Shown here in pieces: positions 11,136-23,900 of a DNA stretch of 64,000 nucleotides (the stretch's first letter is position 1; every line of letters starts with the position of its first letter). Source of the DNA: Taiwanofungus camphoratus (lineage: Eukaryota > Basidiomycota > Agaricomycetes > Polyporales > Taiwanofungaceae); assembly GCA_003999685.1 (NCBI GenBank), contig CP021223.1, positions 558,001 through 622,000 on the forward strand, in the 5' to 3' direction. The position numbers were made by a program, and so were the translations under genes. The notes below the pieces were generated by a model. It was not told the DNA's origin and made no database searches. It saw only the letters and a program-made list of their open reading frames with translations.

Positions 11136-12719
11136 ATGCGTGTTTCAACTGTCGTTGCACTCACCGTCTCCGCGGCTGTAATGCCCGTGTTATCCATACC
11201 TCTTACGTGAGTTTGAACTATTCACAGTGGGAATGTGCATGACTAAATTGTCACTTACCTCTAGCCAATCTCAGACTGGTAGTGATGCTAATTGGGGCCT
11301 GATAGGGGATGGTATTGATGCTGTTGAAGGCTTGTTTGGGTGAGACTCATTTTCACAAGCGCGCACGCTACCGAGTACTTACCTGATCGAATGTGTGGTA
11401 GCGGCAATATCAATAAGCAGAACAACCGTCGCGCTCTTGAACTTCTTGCACGCCAGGCTCAGACCTCTGGCAGCGACGCCATCAATTGGGGAAGCCTACT
11501 CGGCGATGGTCTTCACGTCGTCGAGGGCTTATTCGAGTAAGGCCACTTGATAGTGTTAGTATGCCGTTGATTTATTCTGACATCGATCGTGCAGCGGCAG
11601 CAGCAACAACAACCAGCAGAATAAGCGGGAAATGATCGAACTTCTCGCTCGCCAACAAGCCCAATCCGGTAGTGACGCCATCAACTGGGGCAGCCTCATC
11701 GGCGACGGTCTTCATGTTGTCGAGGGTCTATTTGAGTAAGTGTGGTAGCAGATGATATACTTCTGTCTGACATTATCCCCTCCAGCGGTAGCAGCAACAA
11801 CCAGAACAACCGCCGCGCCCTTGAGCTCCTTGCTCGCCAGACCCAGACGCCCCCGACAGGCAGTGATGCCATCAACTGGGGTAGCATCCTTGGTGACGGC
11901 ATAGATGTTGTTGAGGGCCTTTTCGGCGGCGGCAGCAACAACAACCAGAACAACAAGCGCGCCCTTGAGCTCCTTGCCCGCCAGGCTCAAGCTCAGACTC
12001 AGGCACAGACTGGCAGCGATGCCATAAACTGGGGCAGCATCATCGGCGATGGGTTCCACATTGTTTCCGGTCTATTTGAGTAAGAGCCTAATATTAATTC
12101 AGCTCGCCATTTATATTTCTGACGTCGGTCGTAGCGGCAGCAGTAACAACAACCAGAACAACCGCCGTGCTCTCGGGCTTCTTGCTCGTCAGACCCAGAC
12201 GTCCCCGACAGGCAGTGATGCCATCAACTGGGGTAGCATCCTTGGTGACGGCATCGATGTTGTTGAAGGCCTTTTCGGCGGCGGCAGCAACAACAACCAG
12301 AACAACAAGCGTGCCCTCGAGCTCCTTGCCCGCCAGGCTCAGGCTCAGACTCAGGCACAGACTGGCAGCGATGCCATAAACTGGGGTAGCATCCTCGGCG
12401 ACGGGCTCCACATTGTTTCCGGTCTATTTGAGTAAGGGCCCAATATTAATTCAGCTCGCCGTTTATAATTCTGACGTCGATTGGTAGCGGCAGCAGCAAC
12501 AACAACCAGAACAACCGTCGTGCTCTTGAACTTCTCGCTCGCCAGGTTCAGACTGGCAGTCAAGCTATCAACTGGGGTAGCCTCCTCGGTGATGGTCTTC
12601 ACGTCGCCGAAGGGTTGTTCGAGTAAGATTTTGTCAGCTAAGATTGGCATCTCGACGAATCTAATGTTACCTTTTGTAGCGGTATCAGCAGCAGCAGCAA
12701 CAACAACAACGGCAATTGA
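11136..12719 (+). CDS. Secreted Kex2-type repeat peptide precursor (395 aa)
   Basis: Eight exons: 11136-11206, 11265-11339, 11402-11536, 11595-11735, 11786-12079, 12135-12431, 12488-12622, 12680-12719. They total 1188 nt and every intron is phase 2. Residues 1-20 form a signal peptide (hydrophobic, ending VLS). The rest is eight tandem units of about 45 residues. Each holds SDAINWGS then GDG(L/I)xVVEGLF, a Gly/Ser/Asn/Gln-rich linker and, between units, a dibasic site: RR, KR, RR, KR, RR, KR, RR. After each dibasic site comes ALELLARQ or a close variant. There is no Cys, no Tyr, no CAAX end and no membrane anchor. Known: Golgi Kex2 cuts after KR/RR in fungal repeat precursors (alpha-factor, Ece1, KEP-type proteins). 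Inferred: about seven similar 45-49-residue peptides are released, each with one invariant Trp. The function is unknown. Confidence 0.88.
11786..12487 (+). repeat. Tandem duplication of a two-unit exon plus intron
   Basis: Segment 11786-12134 (exon 5 and the intron after it) is repeated as 12135-12487 (exon 6 and its intron). The exons are almost identical. The introns also match closely (both contain TAATATTAATTCAGCTCGCC), which indicates recent unequal exchange, not selection alone. Within each copy two peptide units are fused by the linker GGGSNNNQNNKR with no intron between them. Confidence 0.85.
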
Positions 12720-13632
12720 TTATGATGACAAGTAGATTATTAAGTAGGAGTAATGATTTTGGAACCTCATGTTGTCGTTTTATCCTGGAAATGTATTGGC
12801 TTTTGTGAGGAGCTCAAACATCATTTGTGTGACTTAACAGCATCTCAGTTGTCACCAGTGTCCGTTATGGTTGGGTGTCCCTCACATTGCATCTGCGTCG
12901 TGAAGAATCAAGATAGTCCCCCGTGTACGACTAAAGCAACTCGGTGACAACGATCCCAAACTCAATATTTCTCATCTGGACTGCATTCGCACGTAAGAAA
13001 CCTAGACATTCCGAGCGGTGGATAGTCAAGCATTGTATGTTGTGTAAATTGAAGGAGGTGGTGTATGAGATTGCGACTACAGTAGCAGAAGACTCCAAGA
13101 ATAGTCCCTAAATGTTATTTCTACAATTACGGATATCTTAAGTCCATGGAGATCACATACAGTACATGCATTACATCAAGATTGCTGCTGTGGGAACCAA
13201 TATCGACGAGCGACCCAATGCTGTTCATTCAGTCCATGTGGTATTGCGATTGCATCACAGTGCGTAGGAGTCTCAATCCGAACATACGATCCGCTGTGCT
13301 TAAGGATCAAAGGAAAACCTTCTTATCTTCTCTATCGCCAGTTGTACACGTCATCTGTGAAAAAGTCGTGATTGAAGGCTTGATTGGGCATGTCTGCTAT
13401 CTCGACTTCGATCACAGTGCAGTACGCGCACCGGGGACTCTGCAGTGCACGGCGCCGAAAGGACGCCAATATAGTTTGATAGCTCTCGTTAACAGCGAGG
13501 AGCTCCGGAAAACTGCACCGAGGTAGATGATCATGGACCGCGAGAGACCGGGGAGGCGGACGAGGAGTCAAGGCCATTGTCGGTTGTCCAATCCTGCTAC
13601 CACTCGTTCTGCTAGTGTGATATCGTGCTTGT
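12720..13632. other. Intergenic, convergent 3' ends
   Basis: About 900 bp between the repeat-peptide stop (+) and the membrane-protein stop (-). Short frames only; nothing recognised. Confidence 0.6.
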
Positions 13633-14675
13633 CTATCCGATCTCACTGTCCTCGATAGTGAAATCCACACCGGGCGCACGCGAGATCAAAAGAACACTGC
13701 GCTCGTCCTCCCCGGGACTCGGCCCAGTGGCAGGCTCCGGCGTAGCCAGGCCAGGTGGTGGCTGTACCTGGCCCATTGCCGAGGATGTGGACGTGGACGG
13801 CATACTGGAGTCCTGCACATTCAAGGCGACAGCTATGGACGAGGGATCTTCCAGTGTAGGTTTGCGCGTCGGCGGATCGGACACGTCGATCTTGAACTGC
13901 GTGTCCGGCGGCTTCGCGCGCACGTGCGCAGCCTTGTAGCTCGGGCTCTTGCGCAAGCCGTCCTTGTACTTGACGAACCGCTCGAGGAAGGATGGGACAG
14001 GCACGTCCACGCGTGGGATGGACAGAAGCGATGTGCTCGACGGATTGTGCAGGTGCCGCGAGCTGGATTGCCTGCTAGAGTATAAGTCGTCGCGGCGAAG
14101 AGGTCGTAAGGGAGTAGTGCCGAGACTAGAAGGCGCAGACGACGTGGTAGCATAAGACGAGCTCTGAGAATGGAGTAGAATAGTGTCATCCAATGGGTCT
14201 ATTGCCCAGGCCGGATCTCTTCCGCTTTGTTTGGGGCGGACTGCTTTTCCAGGAAGTAGACCGAACAAACGCCTTGGAGGTCGCAGTCGGGCATCCACCA
14301 GGCCTAACGACGGCGCCGATCGTAATGCCCGCGGTGCTTGTGGCGAGCGTGCGCTGTCTCGGTTTCGGCGGCGGTACCAAATGAAGACTGCTGCTGCGCA
14401 TGCTGCGACCATAACCCCAACGATAATCGGTGTGGCTACTTGAACAACTGTCCACGATTCCCTTTCTGGGAGAACATCGTGATTGATAAGAGGCTATCGT
14501 AACGGAAGTTTACTTACTCGCAAGAGCGGCTGCACTAGCAAGACCAAAGTCCGTACTTGCTTGAAGGAAACGATGTGTCCACTTGGGTATGCGAAGACCG
14601 GACAAAGGACCCACTTGTAAAGGTCTGGTCTCCATGAATGTACCTGCGCATGGCCTGCGCCCGCTGTGTATATTC
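13633..14675 (-). CDS. Single-pass membrane protein, 3' exons (5' end unresolved)
   Basis: Two exons are supported: 14518-14675 and 13633-14465 (stop TAG at 13633-13635). The first gives an extracellular segment with RIPKWTHRFL, resembling the short lumenal domains of many basidiomycete one-pass membrane proteins. Next comes a transmembrane helix (VATPIIVGVMVAACAAAVFI) followed by a basic stop-transfer YRRR. The cytoplasmic tail is about 230 residues, disordered and Ser/Pro/Arg-rich, ending in DFTIEDSEIG. The signal-peptide exon was not found. A possible 27-nt exon (PQCNGDLAQ, near 14975-15001) has good splice borders but is unproven. Function unknown; similar proteins are often annotated as SKG6-like. 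Confidence 0.6.
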
Positions 14676-17451
14676 CTACAGAGGTGTAGATAGTCTCGGC
14701 TCAAGGCGCAAGTACTTTAGAATTTAACACGGCATCGTCAAAAAACGCATTTATGAATGCAGTTTTATTGCTTACCTTTTATGCTTATAAGGTAAGATGC
14801 CTGACGGAGAACGATGTTTAAAGAAACCGATGTAACGTAGACGGAGAACACACCGCTTTTGCACAGCTTCGGCGAGTGATCGTAGGCTAGGCACGAATCT
14901 ATTCCGAGCCGTCTGCATGACTGCTAGACGAGACGGATTCAGAACACAACACGCTATAAGCTATATAAGATACGCACTTGAGCGAGATCGCCATTACATT
15001 GAGGCTGTAAGGAAAATAGGAATTCAGTTTCGGCTTCTTGGCCAAGCCAGTCGAAATTCCGCACGAGAGGTCGAGCAGCCCCATATTTAACCATAACTAG
15101 CAGCATGAAGAAACAGATAAATCGCATGTCGCATTACAACACTGCGACGCTTGTTACTTATCGCAGATGAGAGTACATGGATGCGCAGCAGTACAGGTTG
15201 GGATGGTCTGGTCCAGCTGAGAACGATCAGCACTGCACCTTATAAACTTAGACGCTAAGGGGTAAATGTGTGAGAGGCGCTGAGCTGCAGCGTTGGAGAT
15301 GCGAGCTTGCCGACGGTATCAGTGCACTAGAGCCGCCGGCGTATCTTTTGACGATGATGCATTGATGACTTGTCGTGAAGAAATATGCCCGCAGGCCTCT
15401 TGTTCGCTCACAAGTCGAGTTTGACATAACAACATAACATGCTCGAATATAACTGACAGACGTCTCGTTTTGCGAGAGCATACACTGGGCAATGATGTAT
15501 TGACATATCGAAACAACGGGCAGTGCATACTTGACTGGCTTGAATGATCTAGCAGTACTGGTGGTTTGGAAGGTTTGTTGGCTTCGAGGGCAGTCACCAC
15601 TACGGACTCTTTGATCCTGCTGGAATCACGCTCGGGACCAGCGGAGACATAACAGATCCAATGTGACGATGCCGGGAGCATCAACGCAGTATCAGATCCT
15701 TTAATTTTGAAGCACGCCACTGTCAGGGCCTGTCCTCTCAGATGCTGGTCGATGCATCACCCCCTAGGGAATCAACCCATCCATCTCAAACATCACAGTA
15801 ACAGCGAATACATCTTGTACAATCTTGAGTATTTCATCTCTCATGCTTATTGTCAAGCTCCTTGACAGCAGTCTTCCGCATGCCGGGTGAAGCCAGCTGT
15901 AAAGTTCTGTCAAAGCCTTACTTGTACCTCTGATCCGGGTGTGCACCCGTGGTCACGGTTGTCGAACACTATCACGGAACCCCCTGTGCCAGTCGCACGA
16001 AGGGCGGAAGCCAACTGTTGACACGGCATATATCCGCACGACGGCCGTGTTCAACCATGGAAACCTGTTCAGAAAGCGTCCAGTCAACAGTGTCGCCAGT
16101 GCCATGTGGATATCATCTGTAGAATGCCGATCCGGTGTTCAGGGTTGTCGAATCGTGTACAGCAAGCTCGGCGTTTCGATGTGCATTAGGCCTCACGTCA
16201 AGTGAAGACGCGTCTCCCAGTTTCATGTCGACAGATCATCTTCACGTGTGCTGTGAAGTCACAGATGTCGGGGACATCCTATCGACCATACATCTATCGG
16301 AGAGATGCATGCTCTTTGCTGTGAGCTGCGTTGCCAAGAGACAGCGTACTTCGAGTCCGGCGGCCAGCCGCTCTACAGACCTGGCCACTGGTAGTTGCGA
16401 TCGTATTTATACATGGTTTTCTTTGGTTAAGTCTGGGGAGCGCTAGCTGAGTATTCCTCCGAGTATTCAAGCCAGCTGTAAAGTTTGACTTTCCCTTCCG
16501 TCGGTCCGCACTTGTTCTATTCGTTGTCTGTGCTTGGTTCCGTGAGTCGCGACGAGGCAATTCGCTGAAAACCGTTTCGCAGATAATCGGCTTTAGGCGG
16601 ACAGCTGGAGGAGCACCTTGCTCCCATTCTTTCCTCATCGTTCCGACGAAGTTCGTGTCCTGCTTCTTGCTGTGTGCTGTCCGTGTCCTCCCGCCCGAGC
16701 TCTACTCGTCAAGACGGGCGACCGCCTCCGGACTTCTGTGCGCAATCCTGAACGTCTGTACCAGCCGTTTTCGGGATCTTGTAACCCTTTGGAGGCTCCT
16801 TGGAAGGTTTCCGCAGCTGGGACGTAATCCGCTTCGTATGATACGTTGCTTTCAAGGTGAGAAGGACGATATAGTCGGTCTCCTTCTGCCTGAACAATCT
16901 GCTGCAGAATTTAAATATGTTTGCTACCCCCGGGACCGGTAGGACCCGACGATGTGATCGAGGAAAGCCGGGTTCAGTGGTCTTCGCCATGAACGAAGAT
17001 CTGCATGATGTGCTCTTCCGTCGGTGCCTTTCCGTCAGTGCCTGTCCTCCGTCTCATCCGAAACAAATATATGTCGCCAAGTTTTTGGAAGGGCGTGTTG
17101 CTGAGGAGTTCTAGAGTGATTGAGTGTAATACTTAAATGCTGGCTGGTGCAGTAGTTCGCAAGTGCGACTGGGAGGACCGACTGCTGCAAGTTCCGATTG
17201 CCAGTACATTTCACAAGGCGTCGGCCGAAAGGAGTGCGGGGTAGGACAAGTGCTCGGGGTGTACAGTGGAGATTGATCGCAGGGTCAGGCGGGGGACCTC
17301 CATCAAGCACATGATTACCCCGCACTAGTTTAGCGTGCTCCGTATCTGTCCTGACGAGCGCAAGACCGATCCTGGCTGGTATATAACCTCTTACACCTTA
17401 ATCTTAGCGCTCCCATAATGTACTCTATCGTTTAGATTGTGGTGTATCAGT
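14676..17451. other. 2.8 kb without a secure gene
   Basis: It may contain missing 5' exons of the upstream membrane protein (a 134-codon minus frame at 15319-15720 is the longest candidate) and the promoter of the acyltransferase. Minus frames at 16294-16638 and 16709-16990 are polar and unrecognised. I see no RNA gene or repeat. Confidence 0.4.
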
Positions 17452-20400
17452 ATGCTCTCTCTCAGTCCCATAACAAAGTTCCAGTCGAATCCATCAGAGT
17501 CGATGACCTTCGCTCGCCAAGGAGAGCTGCCCGGGTTGCCCATCCCACCGCTGGAAGATACGTGCAGGCGGTATTTGGCGGCTCTGGAGGGCCTACAGGA
17601 TCCGAAGGAGCACGAGCAGACGAAGCGCGCCGTCGAAGACTTCTTGCGCGGCGAGGGGCCGAGGTGGCAGGAACGTCTAAAGGCTTACGCCGAGGACAAA
17701 GCGAGGTCAGCCCATTCACTAGAAGCATGCTATATATACGGTATGGACTGACGGGAATTCCGGAGCAGCTACATTGAAGAGTTTTGGTGAGACGGCTCTA
17801 GGTCATCGTTGTTCAGTCGAGACTAATTCAATGTGGCGCTTAGGTATGAGTCGTACCTGTCCCATTCGGACCCGGTGGTACTTGCTCTCAATCCGTTCTT
17901 CATCCTAGAGTACGTGTATAGGCTTTTTACGTAGTAAACTGAATCGTTTTCTAATGTTGCGGATGCAGGAATGACCCAACACCCGACCGTGGTTCTCAAT
18001 TACCCCGTGCGGCATCTCTCATCGTCTCCTCGTTGGGATTCATCCATGACCTCCGTGCCGGGATGCTCGAGCCCGACACCATGCGGGGTATACCACTCGA
18101 CATGGACCAGTACACAAGGTTGTTCGGTACCGCACGCATACCCACAGAAGTCAGTACCCGTGTCATGTCCACGTCATTCCAGAGTCCACCTAATCTCGCT
18201 GGATCTTGTATATAGAGGGGGTGTAAGATGGAAGTTCACCCAGACTCGAGACATCTCGTCGTCCTTCGGCGCGGACAGTTCTGTGCGTCTCTTTCCCATG
18301 CATTGACCTTCCATGACTCATGCGACTGTTTAGATTGGTTCGACGTGCTTGACGCGGACAGTCGGCCCGTGCTTACTGAGCAGGAGATACTTCGGAATTT
18401 GCAAGCCATTGTAAAGGATGCGGACAAGCTGCCTGTCCATGAGGCAAGTCACCGCTGTCCCTCCGCACCGCTACTATGTTCCTGGCTCACACTGCATCGG
18501 GTCTTCCAGGTTGCACGCAATTCCATTGGCGTGCTTTCCACCGAGAACCGCAAACTCTGGTCAAGCCTCCGCAAGGCGCTGTCGCGCAATCACAACAACG
18601 AATCGTGCATCGAGATCATCGACAATGCGTTGTTCATCGTATGCTTAGACGATACGACGCCCGAGAACTTGGCCGAGCTGTGCAATAACTTCTTATGCGG
18701 AACTTACAATCTGAAAGGTGGAGTGCAGGTTGGCACATGCACGAATCGGTGGTACGACAAGGTACGCTTTTGTTCTCTTGATCGCTAGTCAAAAGTCTCA
18801 ACGATCTTTACTCTATTCAAGTTGCAAATCATTGTTTGTGCTGACGGATCTGCTGGAATCAATTTCGAACATACCGGTGTTGACGGGCATACTGTTCTGA
18901 GGTGAGGAAAACGATGATTCGCCGCGTAGACAATGTCGACTCATATGCCTTCTAGATTCGCAGCAGACATCTTCACCGAAGGCCTCATGCTACTTGCGCG
19001 CTCTATCAACCCCTCCGCACCTACCTTGTTTCACGCGCCGCTCTCGCCCTACGCCAAGTCTCACAAGCCACGTGGCGCGCGGGCCCCTTCGCCTCCGGCT
19101 CCCAGCTATGTCATCGATACCGCGCCGAAGAAGCTCGAATGGACACTCTATCCTGAGCTGCGCGCCGCCATTCGCTTTGCAGAGACGCATCTAAGCGATC
19201 TGATTTGCCAGAATGACTGTCAGGCACTCGAGTTCAAGGGGTACGGAAAGAACTTCATAACAAGTCATGGCTTTAGTCCGGATGCCTTTGTGCAAATGGC
19301 ATTCCAGGCCGCGTATTATGGACTGTATGGTACGTGGGCAGCGGTGTTGCATTCTATCTCAGTATCAACGCAGACAGCGAACAGGCAGGATCGAGTGCAC
19401 TTATGAGCCTGCAATGACCAAAGCATTTCTGCATGGTAGAACAGAGGCTATCCGGACTGTGCAGCCCCACAGTGTGGATTTTGTGAAGGTGCGTGGATAG
19501 TCGACACCATGATATCTATATATTCACTCATTGAATTGTTAGACATTCTTCTCGGAGGCGCAGCCTTCGCAAAAAATTGCTGCGCTGCGGAAGGCGTGCC
19601 AGGGACATGTGAAGCTGACCAGGGATTGCAGTCAAGGACTTGGTCAAGACAGGTTTGTCTCTCACGCCGACATTGCGTTATCTCCTTGACCCTGATCATC
19701 GTTCGTTTCTCAAGGCATCTATATGCGTTATACTGTTTGATGCAGCGCGAACGTGAAGGGAGCAAGGATGCTGACATGGACTCTCCGCCATCATCGCCTA
19801 CGAGCTCAGCCTCGACCAACAGCTTCGACAAGCCACCGCTGCCAACCATTTTCACGGACCCTGGTTGGCAGACCCTCAGCACATCCATTTTATCGACATC
19901 GAATTGCGGTAATCCTGCTTTGAGACTGTTCGGTTTTGGACCCGTCGCGGCGGACGGATATGGGATCGGATATATTATTAAAGACGAAGGAATTTCTGTG
20001 TACGAGGCGTCCAGATTAAGCTGTGTTAAATGTAACCACTGACGGTGCGCATGGACTTGTCAAACAGGTGTGCCTCGTCGAAGCACCTGCAGACTCGACG
20101 CTTCCTCGACACTCTTGAAGGATACCTCTTCGACGTGCAGCGAATGCTGGTTCAACTTCATCTATCTGCCAATCCACAGCCAGAACCCTTTGTCGATCAT
20201 TCAGGTATTCTACGTGACTCGAAGACGGGCAGACCGATCAACGGCACCTCTCATGGCCATGGAGTATACGAGGACGAAGATACTATGCGTACGTCATTCT
20301 ACAGTTGCCCGTGTCTTCTTGCGGCAGCCTGATAAGTTATCGATAGCCGGGTACTCGTTTTTCGATAGTGGCGATGTTGAGTTATTGGGACGTAGGAAGA

Positions 20401-20509
20401 GAATGCCCTCATACTACAACACAGGTGACCACCATTCCATACTAGAGCGAGCTTCAACTTGACCTTTCTCGTTACAGGCAAGATAATCCCCCTCGCAGAA
20501 TATTCTTGA
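17452..20509 (+). CDS. Carnitine O-acetyltransferase family (Yat2-like)
   Basis: Choline/carnitine acyltransferase (PF00755 family) that moves acetyl groups between CoA and carnitine, for C2 transport to mitochondria. The start MLSLSPITKF is chosen as the first ATG in frame before the family's opening FARQGELPGLPIPPLE; the ATG at 17503 is an alternative. Typical blocks: RLFGTARIPTE, RRGQFYWFDVLD, NRWYDKLQIIVCADG, then FEHTGVDGHTVLRF holding the catalytic His, and near the end TDPGWQTLSTSILSTSNCGNP and FGFGPVAADGYGIGYI. The stop is TGA at 20507-20509. The gene has over ten introns, including an 18-nt exon (17769-17786) and one apparent GC-AG intron near 18442-18509. No clear PTS1; a mitochondrial presequence is not obvious. 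Confidence 0.9.
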
Positions 20510-20984
20510 AGCAATGCTCAGCCGCCTACTGTATACCAATCGGAGACGCAGGCCCCATGGGTCGTTGATCCATAGTCTAAACTTGACAGAGGAATAGTAA
20601 TGTGTGACTCGCATGTAGACCTATTTGAATGTATACGTAGTAGCCATTTAAAGTGTTGTATTACAAGACTCAGAGTTGATGGCGAAATGTTTTCGTCCCA
20701 CAAGACAATCCTTCGTTTCACCCATTGAGAAGAGGAATAAGGATTCAATACTTGGTATTCTATAGCAGCATAAGTCTATAACAAAATTTATTTGGGGTGT
20801 GATATGAGCGAGCGGCGCAGGCGCCAGGACCACATGAATTCGGGAGATACTGTAATTTTGATATAGGTACGAGTAATACTTGATAGTGAGATTAAGAGGC
20901 TTACACTGTCTCCATCAAGCTAAATCAAACTGCGTTACAGTACAACAATCATACAGATAACGTAATATCGAGGGACATTGAAAA
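20510..20984. other. Intergenic, convergent 3' ends
   Basis: Lies between the acyltransferase and MIOS stops. AT-rich, probably untranslated regions; nothing else seen. Confidence 0.6.
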
Positions 20985-23900
20985 TCAAGGCTCATTAGCA
21001 CAACGACAATCGCAACCCGCCACTGGACATGAACCATGTGAATGAAGGCTATTCGCTCCAGAGAACCATTCCAGAATATGGGATGCATGCCCTCCATGGC
21101 GGCATGTTTGGCAGAATACGAGCGCCTCATCCATAGTATTCACTGAGTAACATGCCTTCAGCTCCAAACGTCCGCGGGATGGGGCAAACAGCTCACTTTC
21201 AATATTCGAGCGTACCAGTGCAACGTTTCGAGACACGTCCTGCACAATGCTCAATGTCATGAGACAGACCGAACACCTAGGCAATGGCCGGCCGCAATGG
21301 GGACATGCAGTCGCCTGATGACTCGAGCGTCAGTACACTGGCTGGTATGATAAGGGGGATGCTTACCGGAAGATTGCTGGCTTCTGAGAATGGCGGATCC
21401 ATAGCCTTGTTACAGTAGTTACAGCGTATCAGAATCTGCCGCGGAGCCCATTCAAATGGCGCTATCTCTTCATGCTGTATGGCATCCTGCAGGATGCGGC
21501 CGCGATCAATATCAAACTGGCATCGATAGTGGAACAGTTTCCATCCGTCCAGTAGATCACGATATGCCTCTAGCCATCGTCCAGCGCGACCATCGCGCGC
21601 TCTCGTCGCAGACAGAGACGAGAGTATGGCGGCCGTCTGAATATCGCCAGTCCTATCAACATAAGCTTGGAGGATATCCATCCCAGAGGCAGTTACGCCG
21701 GTCACTATGATGCCCTCGATATATCCATGGAGGGAGTGGGAGCAGTCGTCTATGACGCGGCAAAGGTACGACGAGAGCGCCTTGTCGTCAAGGAACTGAA
21801 AGGCGATTGCAAGGCTCTCGCGCAGAGGGAGCATATCCTCGTCCAAGACGTCACGCCAATCTTTGACTGTGAGATATGTTAACATGGCCCGCAGGTATGG
21901 GTCTTGGAGGCGGACTTTAAGAAGTTCGCAGTGCTCGATCAATGCGTTGTTTTCCGGAACTGATGCAGACGGGGTCAATGCGGCTAGCATACCGGACATC
22001 ATGCGGAGGGATTCGTCTACAAAGCTCAGTCAGATTGTGATCAGCTGTGTGTGAGCAGCAAAACATGAATACCTTCGCTCCGCATCAATACGTCCACGGC
22101 GCGCTTATATTGACCAGTGAAGACCAGCCAACAAGCCGCCTGTGAATGTTTCTTCTCCTTCTCCCACCTGAAAGGGGCGTCTCGCATTGCCACGTGTACT
22201 AACAAGACAATGCCCACCTCTTGATCATATGAGCCAAATCATCTTCTCCAAGACTCCATCCGCACAACTGCAGAGCTAATCGTCTTTGCGCTAACTTGGC
22301 CGTCGCTACGGCTGGCCTCCATACATGTTGCTGCGAGCTGGATCTGTCGTTGAGCGTGTTCACTGCAGCAAGGTAATCCTCAGGGAGGGCTGTGTTGGGC
22401 GGGTGACTCCGCCGTTGGCTTCCATGCTTCGAATGTGCCCCCATTCCTGTATCAAGGGCAGGCATTGTTGACCCGGGGATGTCGAGTAAGGTGGTTCTTT
22501 GCGGCATACGCGGAGTGGGATGGCCAGACGAAGAAGCCTGGGATTGCGAGGAGCGTAGACCCTCCCAGATGCCAAACAATCCCTGATATGCAAAGTTATA
22601 GCCTTCCAGTCTCGGCGTAGGTACAGACAGTACTTGCTGTGCATCTATATAGAGTCAGTTAATACGGTTTTATGACGTGGCCTGTTAATACTCACTGTGT
22701 AACCAGCGCCACAGTTCTGCGAGCGCGCAATCTTCGCAAGAAGTGTCCTTGATAACAATCGAATTATGCAAGGGCTAATAGAAATGAGATCTTGTCCTAA
22801 TGTGCGAGTGTTCAGACCTCACATTGAGCAGCCCATAGCCTTTGATGACCCTCTGGCGCATTTTCATAGAGATGTCCTCTTCCACGAGATGTTGTACACC
22901 AGTTTCCGCTGGTAGCTTTTTTGCAAGCGAACCATCTTTTGTATGCTGAGAGCGCCTACGTCCTTTCGGTCGTCCATCTTCCGAGTACACAGCGTTCTCC
23001 GTTTGTGGGGCAGATTGAGGGACCTGCATGCGAGGAGACCCATTCTTGACTACAGCCGTGTGTTCAGAGCGTTGGCCCGGTAAAGCCGCCGGGCTTTGTG
23101 TACGAGCCCTATCTAACCTCGTCGCCGACAAATTTGCAGAGTTTCTCACTGGAAGCGCGGGAAATCCGTCCTCATCGCCTCTCCCGAACATCGGGGCAGG
23201 ACTCCCGCTTGTACTCGTCCGCCCTCGCAAAAGACGGCTAGACTCCTCGCGCGTGGTACGCCTTTCCTTCGACTGCGCTTTCGAACCGGGAAGGGAAGGC
23301 TGTATGGGAATGTCCCATGGCTCCGACGGAGCACCGCGGTCGTGGAAGCCGGGTAGGATCCTATATGAGTGGCCTGCAGTGATTGCCAAGTCGCCCCGCG
23401 CGCTCCAGGGCGTAAGCTTCGGTATGTCGTGCACGGCATAGAGCTCAAGATCCCCATCTTTGTTGACAACCATGATGTTTGATGTCAGCGGATGCAACGC
23501 CGTGGTGTCGGGCACGAGCGCAAAGGAGGCCAGGGGCCGGGCGAAACTCTTGGCTGCGGGATCCGTCAGTGACCGATAGAAGCGCAAAGCGGTGAAAGCG
23601 TACTCCTTCTCGTGTCGGAGAGCACCAGGTTGTATGGCGGGCCGTCGTCTCCTGCAGCCGGCGCAGACGAGTGGGTGGAGCTTGCACTCGACCCCGTCCA
23701 CGGCAGCATGCTGGTCGGGTTCGTCCACGAGCGGGTCGCCTTGCCGGACTGGGACGAGTCCCGCGAGCGCGTGCGCTCGGGCGCGGCGGCCTCCACCACC
23801 TGCGCCTGCTGAAGGTCCCAGAACCGCACGTGGTGCGCGTCCTTCTCCAGCGTCGCCAGCACGCCCCGGCGCGTGCTCGAGAACTCCAGCGTCGTGTACA

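Noticed and set aside
11136-12719. Mating pheromone or dikaritin-type RiPP precursor
   Set aside because: No CAAX end, no Tyr in the repeated units and no DUF3328/UstY-like gene in the window; a generic Kex2-processed repeat protein fits better.
23560-23620. Apparent frameshift in MIOS
   Set aside because: A 52-nt GT-AG intron restores the frame and the expected family sequence.
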